Shown here: piece by piece, positions 1 through 7,456 of the stretch | Position numbering within the stretch: the first letter of the stretch is position 1 | How the letters are laid out: each line of letters starts with the position of its first letter | DNA from: Holdemanella porci | Lineage (GTDB): Bacteria; Bacillota_I; Bacilli_A; Erysipelotrichales; Erysipelotrichaceae | Assembly (NCBI RefSeq): GCF_019052655.1 | Contig: NZ_JAHQVB010000044.1 | Location: 1-17,849 of the forward strand | Reading direction: 5' to 3' | Length of the DNA stretch: 17,849 nucleotides | The notes under the pieces: generated by a model | What the model was told of the DNA's origin: nothing | What the model saw: only the letters and a program-made list of their open reading frames with translations | Database searches by the model: none | Translations under genes and position numbers: made by a program

Positions 1-6
1 TGCTGA

Positions 7-49
7 AGCACTAATCTTTTTCCATTGTCGGTGGTGATTAGTGCTTTTT
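7..49. terminator. Hairpin at 3' end of peptide locus 1, possibly bidirectional
   Basis: A perfect 10-bp inverted repeat pairs 7-16 with 36-45. On the minus strand the stem includes the stop codon of the peptide gene, and only six bases follow before the window ends. On the plus strand the stem is followed by five T and then a second T-rich stretch, so the better terminator faces plus-strand transcripts. The equivalent hairpin at 10557-10600 has the same arrangement. Confidence 0.7.
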
Positions 50-139
50 GCATTTTTCTATAATAATCAATGTTACTTTTAGTATTTCTACTATGGCAAA
101 TAAGCACATAGCAACATCAATATGTAGATATATATACAT
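38..139 (-). CDS. 33-residue hydrophobic peptide, type I toxin-like (copy 1)
   Basis: This is a small gene encoding MYIYLHIDVAM followed by a hydrophobic stretch (about residues 9-28) and a basic tail ending KCKKH. The start is chosen because an ideal AGGAGG lies at 147-152, seven bases upstream. A longer reading frame continues upstream in this copy, but the second copy at 10466-10567 does not keep that frame: the loop before the ribosome site differs by one base. The two peptides have the same length and differ mainly by conservative changes. Size, one membrane-spanning helix, charged tail, long structured leader and a hairpin overlapping the stop codon match the general form of type I toxin genes. 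I do not recognise the peptide as a named family, and toxicity is inferred. Confidence 0.65.
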   Translation of the reverse strand: MYIYLHIDVAMCLFAIVEILKVTLIIIEKCKKH

Positions 140-303
140 AAGCTTTCCTCCTGCAAAAAAATAGAAGGATCTACTTACCTGGAACTCAAGATTCAAGGCT
201 TTAAATCTCCTTAACAAGAGGTAACCACCAACCACATCCAGTAGCCAATTTTTATTATAAAGATCCAATGTGAAAACATTATTAATTCCTGAAAATTTGT
301 TGA
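140..303 (-). promoter_or_regulatory. Conserved leader and promoter of peptide locus 1
   Basis: About 160 bases upstream of the peptide start are strongly conserved with 10302-10465, although most of this stretch is non-coding. A TATAAT on the minus strand (254-259) is kept in both copies and is the best -10 candidate; no good -35 is visible. Transcription from it would give a leader of roughly 110 bases. Conservation across the leader points to an RNA function such as folding or antisense control. Confidence 0.55.
146..169 (-). promoter_or_regulatory. Hairpin sequestering the Shine-Dalgarno sequence (copy 1)
   Basis: On the minus strand TCCTTCT (163-169) can pair over 7 bp (one G-T pair) with AGGAGGA (146-152), hiding the ribosome site of the peptide. 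The 10-base loop is A, seven T, GC. The second copy keeps the stem exactly while the loop is one base longer, which supports the stem as the selected element. Confidence 0.55.
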
Positions 304-320
304 TTATTTGACAGTTTGGC

Positions 321-373
321 AAAAGAAAAAACGAGTATTTGTTCTTTATATAAAGGTGAAATGCTCGTTTTTA
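321..373 (-). terminator. Terminator of the helicase-Nudix operon
   Basis: AAAAACGAG (327-335) pairs with CTCGTTTTT (364-372), and inside it CTTTATATAAAG (344-355) forms a second palindromic stem. On the minus strand the hairpin ends in a T-rich tail, 25 bases after the Nudix stop codon. It is symmetrical enough to work in both directions, and it separates the operon from the peptide locus transcribed the same way. Confidence 0.75.
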
Positions 374-397
374 GGTGTTTTAAAATGTTGCCTGGGA

Positions 398-784
398 TTA
401 TAATATTTCTTTTAATTTAGCAATTAGTCCTAAATCTGCAGGTAGCCAATCTACTAAGTCTAATGTGTCTTTAGTAAGCCATTTTGCGGATTCGTGTTCT
501 AATAGAGTTAAATTTCCTTCAAGGATCGTACAAATGAAACATTCCATGGATAGGTGGAAGTTTGGATAGTCATATTCGACTGTATCAAAGTATTCTTCGA
601 CTTGAATGGTTGTATCTAATTCTTCTTTGATTTCACGAACAATGGCTTGTCTACTTGTTTCATCCGGTTCAACTTTTCCTCCAGGAAATTCCCATCCGTC
701 TTTGAATTCGCCATAGCCTCTTTGGGTGGCGAATATTTTATTTCCATCTTTAATAATGGCGGCTACTACGTGTATTGTTTTCAA
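398..784 (-). CDS. Nudix hydrolase (MutT/NudG-like nucleoside triphosphate pyrophosphohydrolase)
   Basis: 128 residues, the usual size for a small MutT-type enzyme that hydrolyses (deoxy)nucleoside triphosphates, often oxidised or modified ones, to the monophosphate and pyrophosphate. The Nudix box is complete for metal binding: G36, E42, then R50-E51-I-K-E54-E55. The later conserved Gly of the box is Asp here (EELD), a variant I believe is common in Gram-positive relatives. The start is TTG at 784. Its ribosome site GAGGAG lies in the last two Glu codons of the upstream helicase gene, whose stop is 4 bases before the TTG, so the two are translationally coupled. A strong hairpin follows. The exact substrate cannot be read from the sequence. 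Confidence 0.88.
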   Translation of the reverse strand: MKTIHVVAAIIKDGNKIFATQRGYGEFKDGWEFPGGKVEPDETSRQAIVREIKEELDTTIQVEEYFDTVEYDYPNFHLSMECFICTILEGNLTLLEHESAKWLTKDTLDLVDWLPADLGLIAKLKEIL

Positions 785-788
785 AAAA

Positions 789-3632
789 TCACTCCTCTAC
801 AATGTATCGATAAATGTCTTCTCTTACGGGTGTATCCAATTGCCATAAGATTTCGACGGCTGTTTTTTGTGTGTTTGGCATCACAAACTGTTTGGTCTTA
901 TCTGTCTCTGCTTGCATATGGCCTAGATAATAGAATTCTTTGCTTGTTTTATCATCTTTGTTCTTTCGCACAAACAAATGAACTTCAATCCCTCTTTCTT
1001 TGGCGTACAAGAAGTTTTGTACGTCATCACTGCTTGTGGTTCTTCCGGATTTGGATATCGCAATCAATTGACTTTCATTGATAAAATGATCTTCATATTT
1101 GATGGTATCTTGAATGTCGTTTGCCTTGTCATAATTGATAAAGACAGGGAATGTTTTGGTTGTTTGATCATATTTGTATCCGCCAATATTTAATGGAACT
1201 TCATTGTGTTGCCAATTTAATAAGCGACAGGCATCTTCGTATGTATATTTTTGATAAAGAACAAAGTTTGTATCTTTATATGTATTCTTATAATGTTTAT
1301 TATATTGATCCAATGCATATTCAATGATTTCTTTTACCATGGATTTAAATTCGTTGTTTTCTAAACATGTCTTAAATGGTTTTGAAGTTTTCGTATCTTC
1401 AATAAAAATACAATCTTTAAAAGTATTCTTTCCAGATCCAGTTGGAAATTCATTGGTGAAGATGTTTAATACATTTGTTTGGGATAGATCATTTGTATAT
1501 TCTTGATCGTTGATTAAATCTTTTAGTGTTTCAAGCTCTATCTTTCTTTTTCCATTGGCAAGTTTTGTACAAATAAACTTAATAAAGTTTTCTTCAAGTT
1601 CATTTAATCTTACTTTATAATCCTTTTCATATTTCTTTAAAAAGGCATAATAAGATCCTAGTGATTTGTTGTCGAAAATTCTTTGTACGTCAATTTCTCC
1701 ATAGGTTTCAAAATCCATAAGAGTAGGGATTCTTCCAAGTTTATTCTTTAGATTTTTATAGCTATCCTTAATGAGCTTGATATCCGCAAAATTGGCGGTG
1801 TCAATCGACGCAAAAATTTGTTTCTTACTGATTTCATCAAAGTGAATCGTACTCGATCCTGGAATAATTCTTTCACCTTCAAGTACATAGCGTCTTATGT
1901 TGTCTTTGTTGTAAGAACGATCTCCAGATAGGGCGATTGGAATCATGAAGTTGTTTTTGTAGTTTCCAATGAAGTCTAGAATGACAACATATTCTTTGTC
2001 TTTTGATTTTCTTAGGCCTCGGCCTAATTGTTGGACAAAGACAATGGGCGATTGTGTAGGTCTTAATAGGACAACTTGATTGATTTCAGGTATGTCGACA
2101 CCTTCATTAAAAATATCTACAGTTAAAATGTATTGTAGATAGTCACTTCTTGTATCGGATACTAAGCGATCGATCGCATCTTCTCTTTTTTCTTGAGAAT
2201 CCTCTCCACTTAAAGCTATAGTTCGATATCCTCGTAGATTTAATCTTTCACTAAGGGCAGCCGCTTCTTTCTTGGAACTGCAAAACATGAGTCCTTTGAC
2301 TCTTTCTCCACTATATCCATAGTAATTGGTTTGTTCGATAATGTAGTCCACTCTTTGGTTGGATGTTAAATAGTTGAAATCGGTAAAATCTGTTTCGTTT
2401 CCGTTGGTTAAAAAGTCAGTAATGCCAAAATAGTGGAATGGACATAATAAGTTTTCTTCTAGAGCTTGTTGAAGACGAATTTCATAGGCAATATTATGGT
2501 CGAAGGCTGCATATACATCAAAGTCATCGGTTCTTTCTGGGCTTGCGCTCATTCCTAGCCAAAACTTTGGTTTAAAGTAGTCCATGATTTCTTGATAGCT
2601 TTTAGCTCCAATGCGATGTGCCTCATCAATGATGATGGTATCGAATGTATCAAGGGCAAAACTTGAATACACTTCTTTTTTAGACATTGTTTGCATGGTT
2701 GCGAACAAGTAGTCTACATCTGTATCCTTGCTGTTTCCAGATAAAAGCCCAAATGTCTTTGTATTTTTAAATACATTTTTGTAGCTTTGAAGAGCTTGTT
2801 TGGCAATCTGCTCTCTATGCACTAAAAATAGGGCTTTCTTGGGATTCTGATCTTGTAAGGCAAAGGCTGAGGCATACGTCTTTCCTGTTCCTGTGGCTGA
2901 AATCAACAAACTCTTTGATTCATTCTCATTGCGAAGCTTTCTAAGATTGGAAATAAAGGCTTGCTGCATAGAATTTGGAATCAACTGTTTAGAGGGTAAT
3001 TTAATGTCTTCTTTTTGTTTCACCTTTTTGTATTCTTCATAATGCACTCTATATGCACCAATAAATGCATTGTAGGAATATGTATTTGGATGATTCCATA
3101 ATTCTTCAAATTCATCTAACATTTCTGATACAAACTCACCGGATTTTGTGGACACAATTTTTGTATTCCATTCTCGATTTGTAGTAAGTGCTGTATTTGT
3201 CATATTACTAGAACCCACAAGGATCTTGTAGATTTCATCGGATTGAAAGATATATCCCTTGGCATGAAAACCATTCTTTGAGTCGGGTACTAGATACATT
3301 TTAAGTTCAATATTCGAAAATGTAGCGAGTTTATCTAAGGCTTTAGGATCACTAAATGCCAAATAGTCCGTTGTAAGAATTTTACCTTTGATGCCTTTAT
3401 CTTCTAAAGTACGAAGCGTTTGAAGTAAGGGGGTAATTCCTCCCATCGTAATGAAGGCTACACTGATTAAAAAGGAGTCGCAGTGTAATAATTCATCTTC
3501 AATGGTGCTTAGTACTTTTCTTCCATTCTTATAGTCGTTTGAAATAAATTGAGGTCGATATAATACGTTGGAAGATATATTTTTGTCTAAAAATGCGGTA
3601 GATAATCCGCTTTGTATATTTTGATAGTTCAT
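789..3632 (-). CDS. PLD-domain SF2 DEAD/DEAH helicase with C-terminal DUF3427
   Basis: 947 residues. The N-terminal phospholipase-D-like nuclease fold shows H123-x-K125 and GSSN (140-143), one HKD-type half-site. A superfamily 2 helicase follows: Walker A ATGTGKT (246-252), DEAH (336-339), SASPE (362-366), and the C-terminal helicase lobe with QLGRGLR (535-541). The last about 350 residues correspond to the DUF3427 region of this family. The expected activity is ATP-driven duplex unwinding or translocation with a possible phosphodiesterase; the biological role is unsettled, and similar architectures occur in restriction-like and defence contexts. The start fits the family, where a short N-terminus precedes a phrase like STAFLDKNISS. 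An extended -10 sits only 7 bases upstream, implying a leaderless mRNA. The gene heads an operon with the Nudix gene. Confidence 0.9.
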   Translation of the reverse strand: MNYQNIQSGLSTAFLDKNISSNVLYRPQFISNDYKNGRKVLSTIEDELLHCDSFLISVAFITMGGITPLLQTLRTLEDKGIKGKILTTDYLAFSDPKALDKLATFSNIELKMYLVPDSKNGFHAKGYIFQSDEIYKILVGSSNMTNTALTTNREWNTKIVSTKSGEFVSEMLDEFEELWNHPNTYSYNAFIGAYRVHYEEYKKVKQKEDIKLPSKQLIPNSMQQAFISNLRKLRNENESKSLLISATGTGKTYASAFALQDQNPKKALFLVHREQIAKQALQSYKNVFKNTKTFGLLSGNSKDTDVDYLFATMQTMSKKEVYSSFALDTFDTIIIDEAHRIGAKSYQEIMDYFKPKFWLGMSASPERTDDFDVYAAFDHNIAYEIRLQQALEENLLCPFHYFGITDFLTNGNETDFTDFNYLTSNQRVDYIIEQTNYYGYSGERVKGLMFCSSKKEAAALSERLNLRGYRTIALSGEDSQEKREDAIDRLVSDTRSDYLQYILTVDIFNEGVDIPEINQVVLLRPTQSPIVFVQQLGRGLRKSKDKEYVVILDFIGNYKNNFMIPIALSGDRSYNKDNIRRYVLEGERIIPGSSTIHFDEISKKQIFASIDTANFADIKLIKDSYKNLKNKLGRIPTLMDFETYGEIDVQRIFDNKSLGSYYAFLKKYEKDYKVRLNELEENFIKFICTKLANGKRKIELETLKDLINDQEYTNDLSQTNVLNIFTNEFPTGSGKNTFKDCIFIEDTKTSKPFKTCLENNEFKSMVKEIIEYALDQYNKHYKNTYKDTNFVLYQKYTYEDACRLLNWQHNEVPLNIGGYKYDQTTKTFPVFINYDKANDIQDTIKYEDHFINESQLIAISKSGRTTSSDDVQNFLYAKERGIEVHLFVRKNKDDKTSKEFYYLGHMQAETDKTKQFVMPNTQKTAVEILWQLDTPVREDIYRYIVEE

Positions 3633-3639
3633 ACCTAGT

Positions 3640-3648
3640 ATTATACCA
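3640..3648 (-). promoter_or_regulatory. Extended -10 promoter for a probably leaderless helicase mRNA
   Basis: On the minus strand the bases read TGGTATAAT, an extended -10, with the TATAAT at 3640-3645. Only ACTAGGT separates it from the ATG at 3632, so initiation would fall on or next to the first base of the start codon. No Shine-Dalgarno fits in that space and no convincing -35 is visible. Confidence 0.6.
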
Positions 3649-3681
3649 GCATTAAAATGAAATCATAGATCGAAAAGGCTA

Positions 3682-4944
3682 ATGATGCAGGGAAGTACAA
3701 GTCAGATTAATGTAGAAATTGAATTTGTGAAAGAGAAGATGTTAGAGTCTTGTTTAAATGTAAACTTTGGTATATTATGCAATCCTTTGGCGAGTACTCT
3801 ATATCGTATGATTTTAGATTCGAGTAAAACAAAGAAGCATATTGAGGATGTTTCTAAACAATGTAAAGAAAATGATTTCTACATTTCTGTATTTATTCCT
3901 ATTTACTTAAGACACTTTTATGCATCTATTTGTGAAGAGTGTATTAAGGGATATAGTTCGTATGATTTTATGAAGTTAGTAAATTCTTTAATTGAAGAAG
4001 ATAAATTTAGTGAAGCTTGTAGTCTTTGTCCAATCTATGAAGGGATTTATATTCATGCTAATAAAAAGGGTTTACTTACAAAAGAGTTAATACAGGTAAT
4101 GCATCTGTATGGTGTGGATGTACCTGTTACTAAAAAAGAAACGAAACTGCCTAATATACCTACAAAAGCAGAGAGAAAGATGTCTAAGAAGTTAGATATA
4201 GAAACACGTAAGAAAATCGTTGGTGATGGAGTTAAGAAAATCTTGGATATGAGTGATGATGAACTGATTCGAAAATATGATGGTAAGTCAGAGGATGAAA
4301 TTAAGACAATGTTAAAGAATGATCCTTGTTTTGATTCATCCTTAATGGATGAATCGATGTTTGAGTTTCTTAGCTTATTAACTTGTTTTAGTATTGAATT
4401 TGAGGATGCTTTTATTGATTGGTTAGCCGGTTTTATCCTTAGAAGATTATATGATATACATTTAAGGTTTTCGGTGAATATCCCACCAAAAGTTCAAACA
4501 ACAAAGAAACAAAGTGATTATTCAAATCAGGAAAGAGTTTTGCCTGAAGCTGATCCTAGTGAAAATTATCAGGAAAAAAAGGTCATTCAACCAAATAATG
4601 AATCTAAGGGTAGGGGTGGAATTATTTTCTTGATTATTCTTGGACTATTATTTGGATATGGATATATTTCTTTGAAAAAGGAAGAGGCAGAATGGGAAAC
4701 GCAAATGGAACAGTATCGTCTTGAGAATAGGCGTCGTACGGAATTGAGTGAGTTTAAGGCAAGGGAAGAGAAACGTAAAAAGAAAGAGGGGCAACGTTCA
4801 AACTCATCATCATCTTCTTCGTCCTCATCTTATGATGAAGGAAGTGATGATGCATATTTTGGTGATTATGATGAGAATCGTTACGATAACGATGAAAATT
4901 ATCGTGATGGTGTAGATGATATGTTGGATGAACTGGGAGAATAA
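3682..4944 (+). CDS. Unrecognised single-pass membrane protein with Ser tract and acidic tail
   Basis: 420 residues; I do not recognise a family. About 310 residues precede one hydrophobic segment (about 311-331), with no signal peptide, so it is probably an N-inside protein anchored near its C-terminus. The N-terminal part has two CxxC pairs (C84/C87 and C113/C116) that might bind a metal. After the membrane segment come a highly charged stretch rich in E, R and K, likely helical or coiled-coil, then nine consecutive Ser and a disordered tail of about 40 residues rich in Asp, Glu and Tyr. The gene begins ATG ATG; the second ATG (3685) has the better spacing from AAAAGG at 3674-3679. It is divergent from the helicase, with 49 bases between the starts. 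Confidence 0.7.
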   Translation: MMQGSTSQINVEIEFVKEKMLESCLNVNFGILCNPLASTLYRMILDSSKTKKHIEDVSKQCKENDFYISVFIPIYLRHFYASICEECIKGYSSYDFMKLVNSLIEEDKFSEACSLCPIYEGIYIHANKKGLLTKELIQVMHLYGVDVPVTKKETKLPNIPTKAERKMSKKLDIETRKKIVGDGVKKILDMSDDELIRKYDGKSEDEIKTMLKNDPCFDSSLMDESMFEFLSLLTCFSIEFEDAFIDWLAGFILRRLYDIHLRFSVNIPPKVQTTKKQSDYSNQERVLPEADPSENYQEKKVIQPNNESKGRGGIIFLIILGLLFGYGYISLKKEEAEWETQMEQYRLENRRRTELSEFKAREEKRKKKEGQRSNSSSSSSSSSYDEGSDDAYFGDYDENRYDNDENYRDGVDDMLDELGE

Positions 4945-4967
4945 AGAAAAATACAGTGAAAGACTTA

Positions 4968-5013
4968 TTGAATATTTGTATACTCATGAGTAGTATACTT
5001 ACGAGTATACAAA
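4968..5013 (+). promoter_or_regulatory. Promoter with multiple GTATAC operator half-sites
   Basis: A -35 TTGAAT (4968-4973) and -10 TAGTAT (4991-4996) are 17 bases apart. Over them lies an 11-bp inverted repeat, TTTGTATACTC (4975-4985) with GAGTATACAAA (5003-5013), and a third GTATAC core at 4993-4998 overlapping the -10. GntR/UTRA regulators bind palindromes of this kind, and one is encoded just downstream, so repression by its product is the natural inference. That regulator is now frameshifted. Confidence 0.6.
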
Positions 5014-5036
5014 TTTATTAACAAATGATAATTTAG

Positions 5037-5065
5037 GCATCTATTTAGGATAGGTGTTTTTTTTT
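5037..5065 (+). terminator. Hairpin with T9 tail between the promoter and the GntR gene
   Basis: GCATCTAT (5037-5044) pairs with ATAGGTGT (5050-5057) over 8 bp with G-T pairs, followed by nine T. It lies after the operator-bearing promoter and before the regulator, so it acts either as a leader attenuator or as the terminator of the upstream membrane-protein gene. Confidence 0.55.
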
Positions 5066-5102
5066 GTTGATGAAAAAAGTGCAACAACACTTCTTATAAT
5101 CG

Positions 5103-5811
5103 GTGTTTTTTTTGCGTTTAAAAAATACGTTGTTAAATCGTATTGATAATGGAGAATTGTTGCCAGGTGAGCGTTTGGAGTCTGAAAGAGACTTGGCTGA
5201 AAAATGTGGTGTGAACAGACAGACAGTGCGATCAGCACTTAATGTCTTGATTGAAGATGGTGTATTGATCAAGGTTCCTTATAAAGGAACGTTTGTCGCA
5301 AAACAAATTGTAAAACCTTCATGGGGAAACTATGATGCGATAAATGAACATCGTGGTTTTAGTAGTTTTTTAAAGGCACAAGGTTTTTTCAATTGACAGT
5401 AAGGTCATTGTTGCAGAAAAGATTGAGCCGACAACTTCGATTCGTGCACACTTGAAATTAGAAGAAGGAGAAGACGTTTATTGTTTAATGCGTGTTCGTT
5501 ATTACAATGATGAACCTTTTTCTGTGGAAATTGCCTATATGCCATACAAGTATGTAGAGGGCATTGAAGACTATGATTTTTCAAAAGTGTCATTATATGA
5601 TTTTATGGCAAAGAAAGATCATGATCCTTGTGACTTCCATCGTTCATTAATCGTACAATTTCCAGATGATCGAATCTCAAAACTTTTGGGAAATCTTGTA
5701 GAACCTGTATTTCGATTTCAATATATTGGCTTTGATAAAGAAAAAAATGTCGTGGAATATACACATAGTTATATTCGAAGTGACAAATCCACGTATCGTT
5801 TTAGAATATAA
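5103..5811 (+). pseudogene. GntR-family regulator with UTRA domain, frameshifted
   Basis: The first part (5103-5396) encodes a GntR winged helix, including the typical GERLESERDLAEKCGVNRQT phrase of the DNA-binding helices. The second (5452-5811) encodes a UTRA effector-binding domain ending in YTHSYIRSDKSTYRFRI. Removing one T from the six-T run near 5385-5390 joins the frames smoothly and gives GFSIDSKVIVAEKIEP across the join, so a single-base insertion has split the gene. The N-terminus is also poor: GTG at 5103 has no ribosome site, and an in-frame ATG at 5070 is blocked by TAA at 5097-5099. UTRA regulators usually sense a sugar phosphate, which fits the SIS gene 18 bases downstream. A sequencing error in the T run is an alternative. 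Confidence 0.8.
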
Positions 5812-5829
5812 TTTCACGAAGGAAACAAT

Positions 5830-6858
5830 ATGGAACAATTAGAAACAATGGAATATTATATTTTGCAGATGCAGGATATTTTAAATTCAGTATATAAAAA
5901 TAAAGAACAGACGAATAAATTGGCTCAGGTTTATATGGATGGAAACTATAGAAATATTAAGATTATAGCTTCTGGTTCGAGTGGAAATGGGTCTTGGTGT
6001 GCTAAATATGTTATGGAAAAATATTTAGGTGTAGATGTCACTGTGATAAATCCATATACATTCGCATACTATCCAGTGTTGTGTGAAGATGACTTTGTGT
6101 TTGTCGTTTCACAGAGTGGATATAGTAAAAATGCATTAGATGCATTGGATATATTAAAAAAATTAAATCGTAAAACAATCGCTTTAACAGGGGATTTAAA
6201 GAGTGATATTAAAGATCATGCTGAAGTTGTGATTGATTATGTAGACGAAGAAAAGGAGGGGTATGTTACTAAGGGTGTAACAACACTTGCCTTATTCTTA
6301 ATATAACTTACGTTTGCAATTTTAGAAAAACAAGGAAAAATGGTTGATACAGCTTGGCTTGATGCATATTGTGAAAGTTATGCTTCTATGCAAAAGGAAA
6401 ATTTTGTGCATGAAGAAGCTTTCTTAGAAAAGTTTAAAAAGAATTTCTTATCTATGGAAAATATGTATGCAGCTGGTTGTGGTCCTTGTGAAGGTGTAGC
6501 TAAAGAGGCAGCACTAAAGATTGGTGAAACTGTGAAGGTTGTTTCTTGTGCATATGAATTAGAAGAATATATTCATGGACCGAATTTGCAACTTTCTCCA
6601 AAGCACAATGTATTTATCATTGATGCGCAAGATGAAACTTCAGACCGTGTATATTACATCACAAATAAAGCATATGATGATGATCATGTATTAACGTTAC
6701 TAAATCCTTGTGCAGATACTGTATCCTTAACGTATCTTCAAGTATTCCAATTATTCGCATATAGAATTAGTAAAGAATTAAGATCTATTCCTAAACATCC
6801 GTTGTTTGAGGAATTTAAAAAGATCGTTAATTCAAAAACAATCACATATGAAGATTAG
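5830..6858 (+). pseudogene. FrlB-like SIS-domain sugar isomerase/deglycase, interrupted by a stop codon
   Basis: Two SIS domains in one reading frame. The first (from ATG 5830, ribosome site GAAGGA) has the phosphosugar-binding phrases SGSSGNGS and VSQSGYSKNA. A TAA at 6304-6306 stops it, but the same frame resumes at once and gives the second SIS domain with AAGCGPCEGVAKEAALKIGE and YELEEYIHGP. Joined, it is about 342 residues, the normal length for FrlB/GfrE-type fructosamine-6-phosphate deglycases. The only lesion seen is the single nonsense codon. The domain after 6340 lacks a convincing ribosome site. With the adjacent broken GntR/UTRA regulator it forms a small decayed catabolic unit. 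Relatedness to the intact SIS gene at 12838-13863 is visible in the ELEE(Y/F)xHGP motif. Confidence 0.85.
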
Positions 6859-6865
6859 TGTAATT

Positions 6866-6897
6866 AGCCTTTCGACTTGTTTGGAAGGCTTTTTTTA
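6866..6897 (+). terminator. Terminator after the SIS pseudogene
   Basis: AGCCTT (6866-6871) pairs with AAGGCT (6885-6890), followed by a seven-T tail, eight bases after the stop codon. Confidence 0.75.
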
Positions 6898-6953
6898 TAT
6901 AGATGTATAAAAATTACGAGAAGTTGACGTAAGAATGGTGTCAATGATTTTTA

Positions 6954-7001
6954 TTGACAAACCTATTCATGAGCTATAGAATATTAATGTTCTAAATAGA
7001 A
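6954..7001 (+). promoter_or_regulatory. Promoter and palindromic operator of the MarR operon
   Basis: TTGACA (6954-6959) and TAGAAT (6977-6982) have 17-base spacing. An 18-bp near-perfect palindrome (6977-6994, TAGAA...TTCTA) covers the -10 and start site, and a second TTCTA/TAGAA pair overlaps it (6990-7001). This is the size and position expected for autorepression by the MarR protein encoded next. Confidence 0.75.
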
Positions 7002-7018
7002 CGATGAGGAGAGCGCAT

Positions 7019-7456
7019 ATGCACTTTTGGGATGAACATAAAACGATAACGAGATATTATGAGATGAAGGTTTCTGGAGTTTGCGAAAAATATCAGTTAA
7101 GACAGTTGGAGTATGACATATTAATGTTTATTTACAACAATCCTGCGTACAATACGGCTGCGGACATTGTTCGTATTCGTAAGTCTACAAAGTCTCATGT
7201 TTCGACTTCACTTAAAGTATTAGAAGATCGTGGTTTTATTGAGCGAAGAGTCGACAAAGACAATAAAAAGCATGTAACTATTCATTTACTACAATTGGCC
7301 AATGAAGTAATTGAAGATGGAATATGGGCGCAAAAGGAGTTTGCACAAGATATGTTTGAAGGTCTTAGTGAAGAAGAAATCAAAGTGTTTATGAGTGTAT
7401 TTCAAAAGGTGTATGACAATGCAGAAAGGATGATTTCAAATGAAAAAAATTCCTGA
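7019..7456 (+). CDS. MarR-family winged-helix transcriptional regulator
   Basis: About 145 residues, normal for MarR dimers that repress nearby genes until a ligand or oxidant releases them. The central winged helix is recognisable: AADIVRIRKSTKSHVSTSLK is the recognition region, followed by LEDRGFIERRVDKDNKKHVTIHL, the wing. I choose ATG 7019 over the in-frame ATG at 7004 because AGGAG at 7007-7011 lies inside the longer version and is correctly spaced for 7019. The 3' end overlaps the membrane-protein gene by 17 bases, so the two are one operon, and the palindrome over the promoter suggests autoregulation. Likely target: the membrane protein itself. Ligand unknown. Confidence 0.88.
   Translation: MHFWDEHKTITRYYEMKVSGVCEKYQLRQLEYDILMFIYNNPAYNTAADIVRIRKSTKSHVSTSLKVLEDRGFIERRVDKDNKKHVTIHLLQLANEVIEDGIWAQKEFAQDMFEGLSEEEIKVFMSVFQKVYDNAERMISNEKNS

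Noticed and set aside
140..322. A 94-codon reading frame extending upstream of peptide 1
   Set aside because: The second copy of the locus has stops and a one-base shift upstream of the ATG, while the 33-codon part and its ribosome site are conserved. The extension is chance open frame over an RNA leader.
4754..4987. Minus-strand open frame opposite the acidic tail of the 420-residue protein
   Set aside because: It is rich in His, Asn and Ser only because it mirrors Asp/Glu codons; there is no ribosome site or family resemblance.
6304..6306. Recoded stop codon in the SIS gene
   Set aside because: The stop is TAA, not TGA or TAG, with no visible readthrough context, and the regulator next to it is also broken. 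Plain nonsense mutation is simpler.
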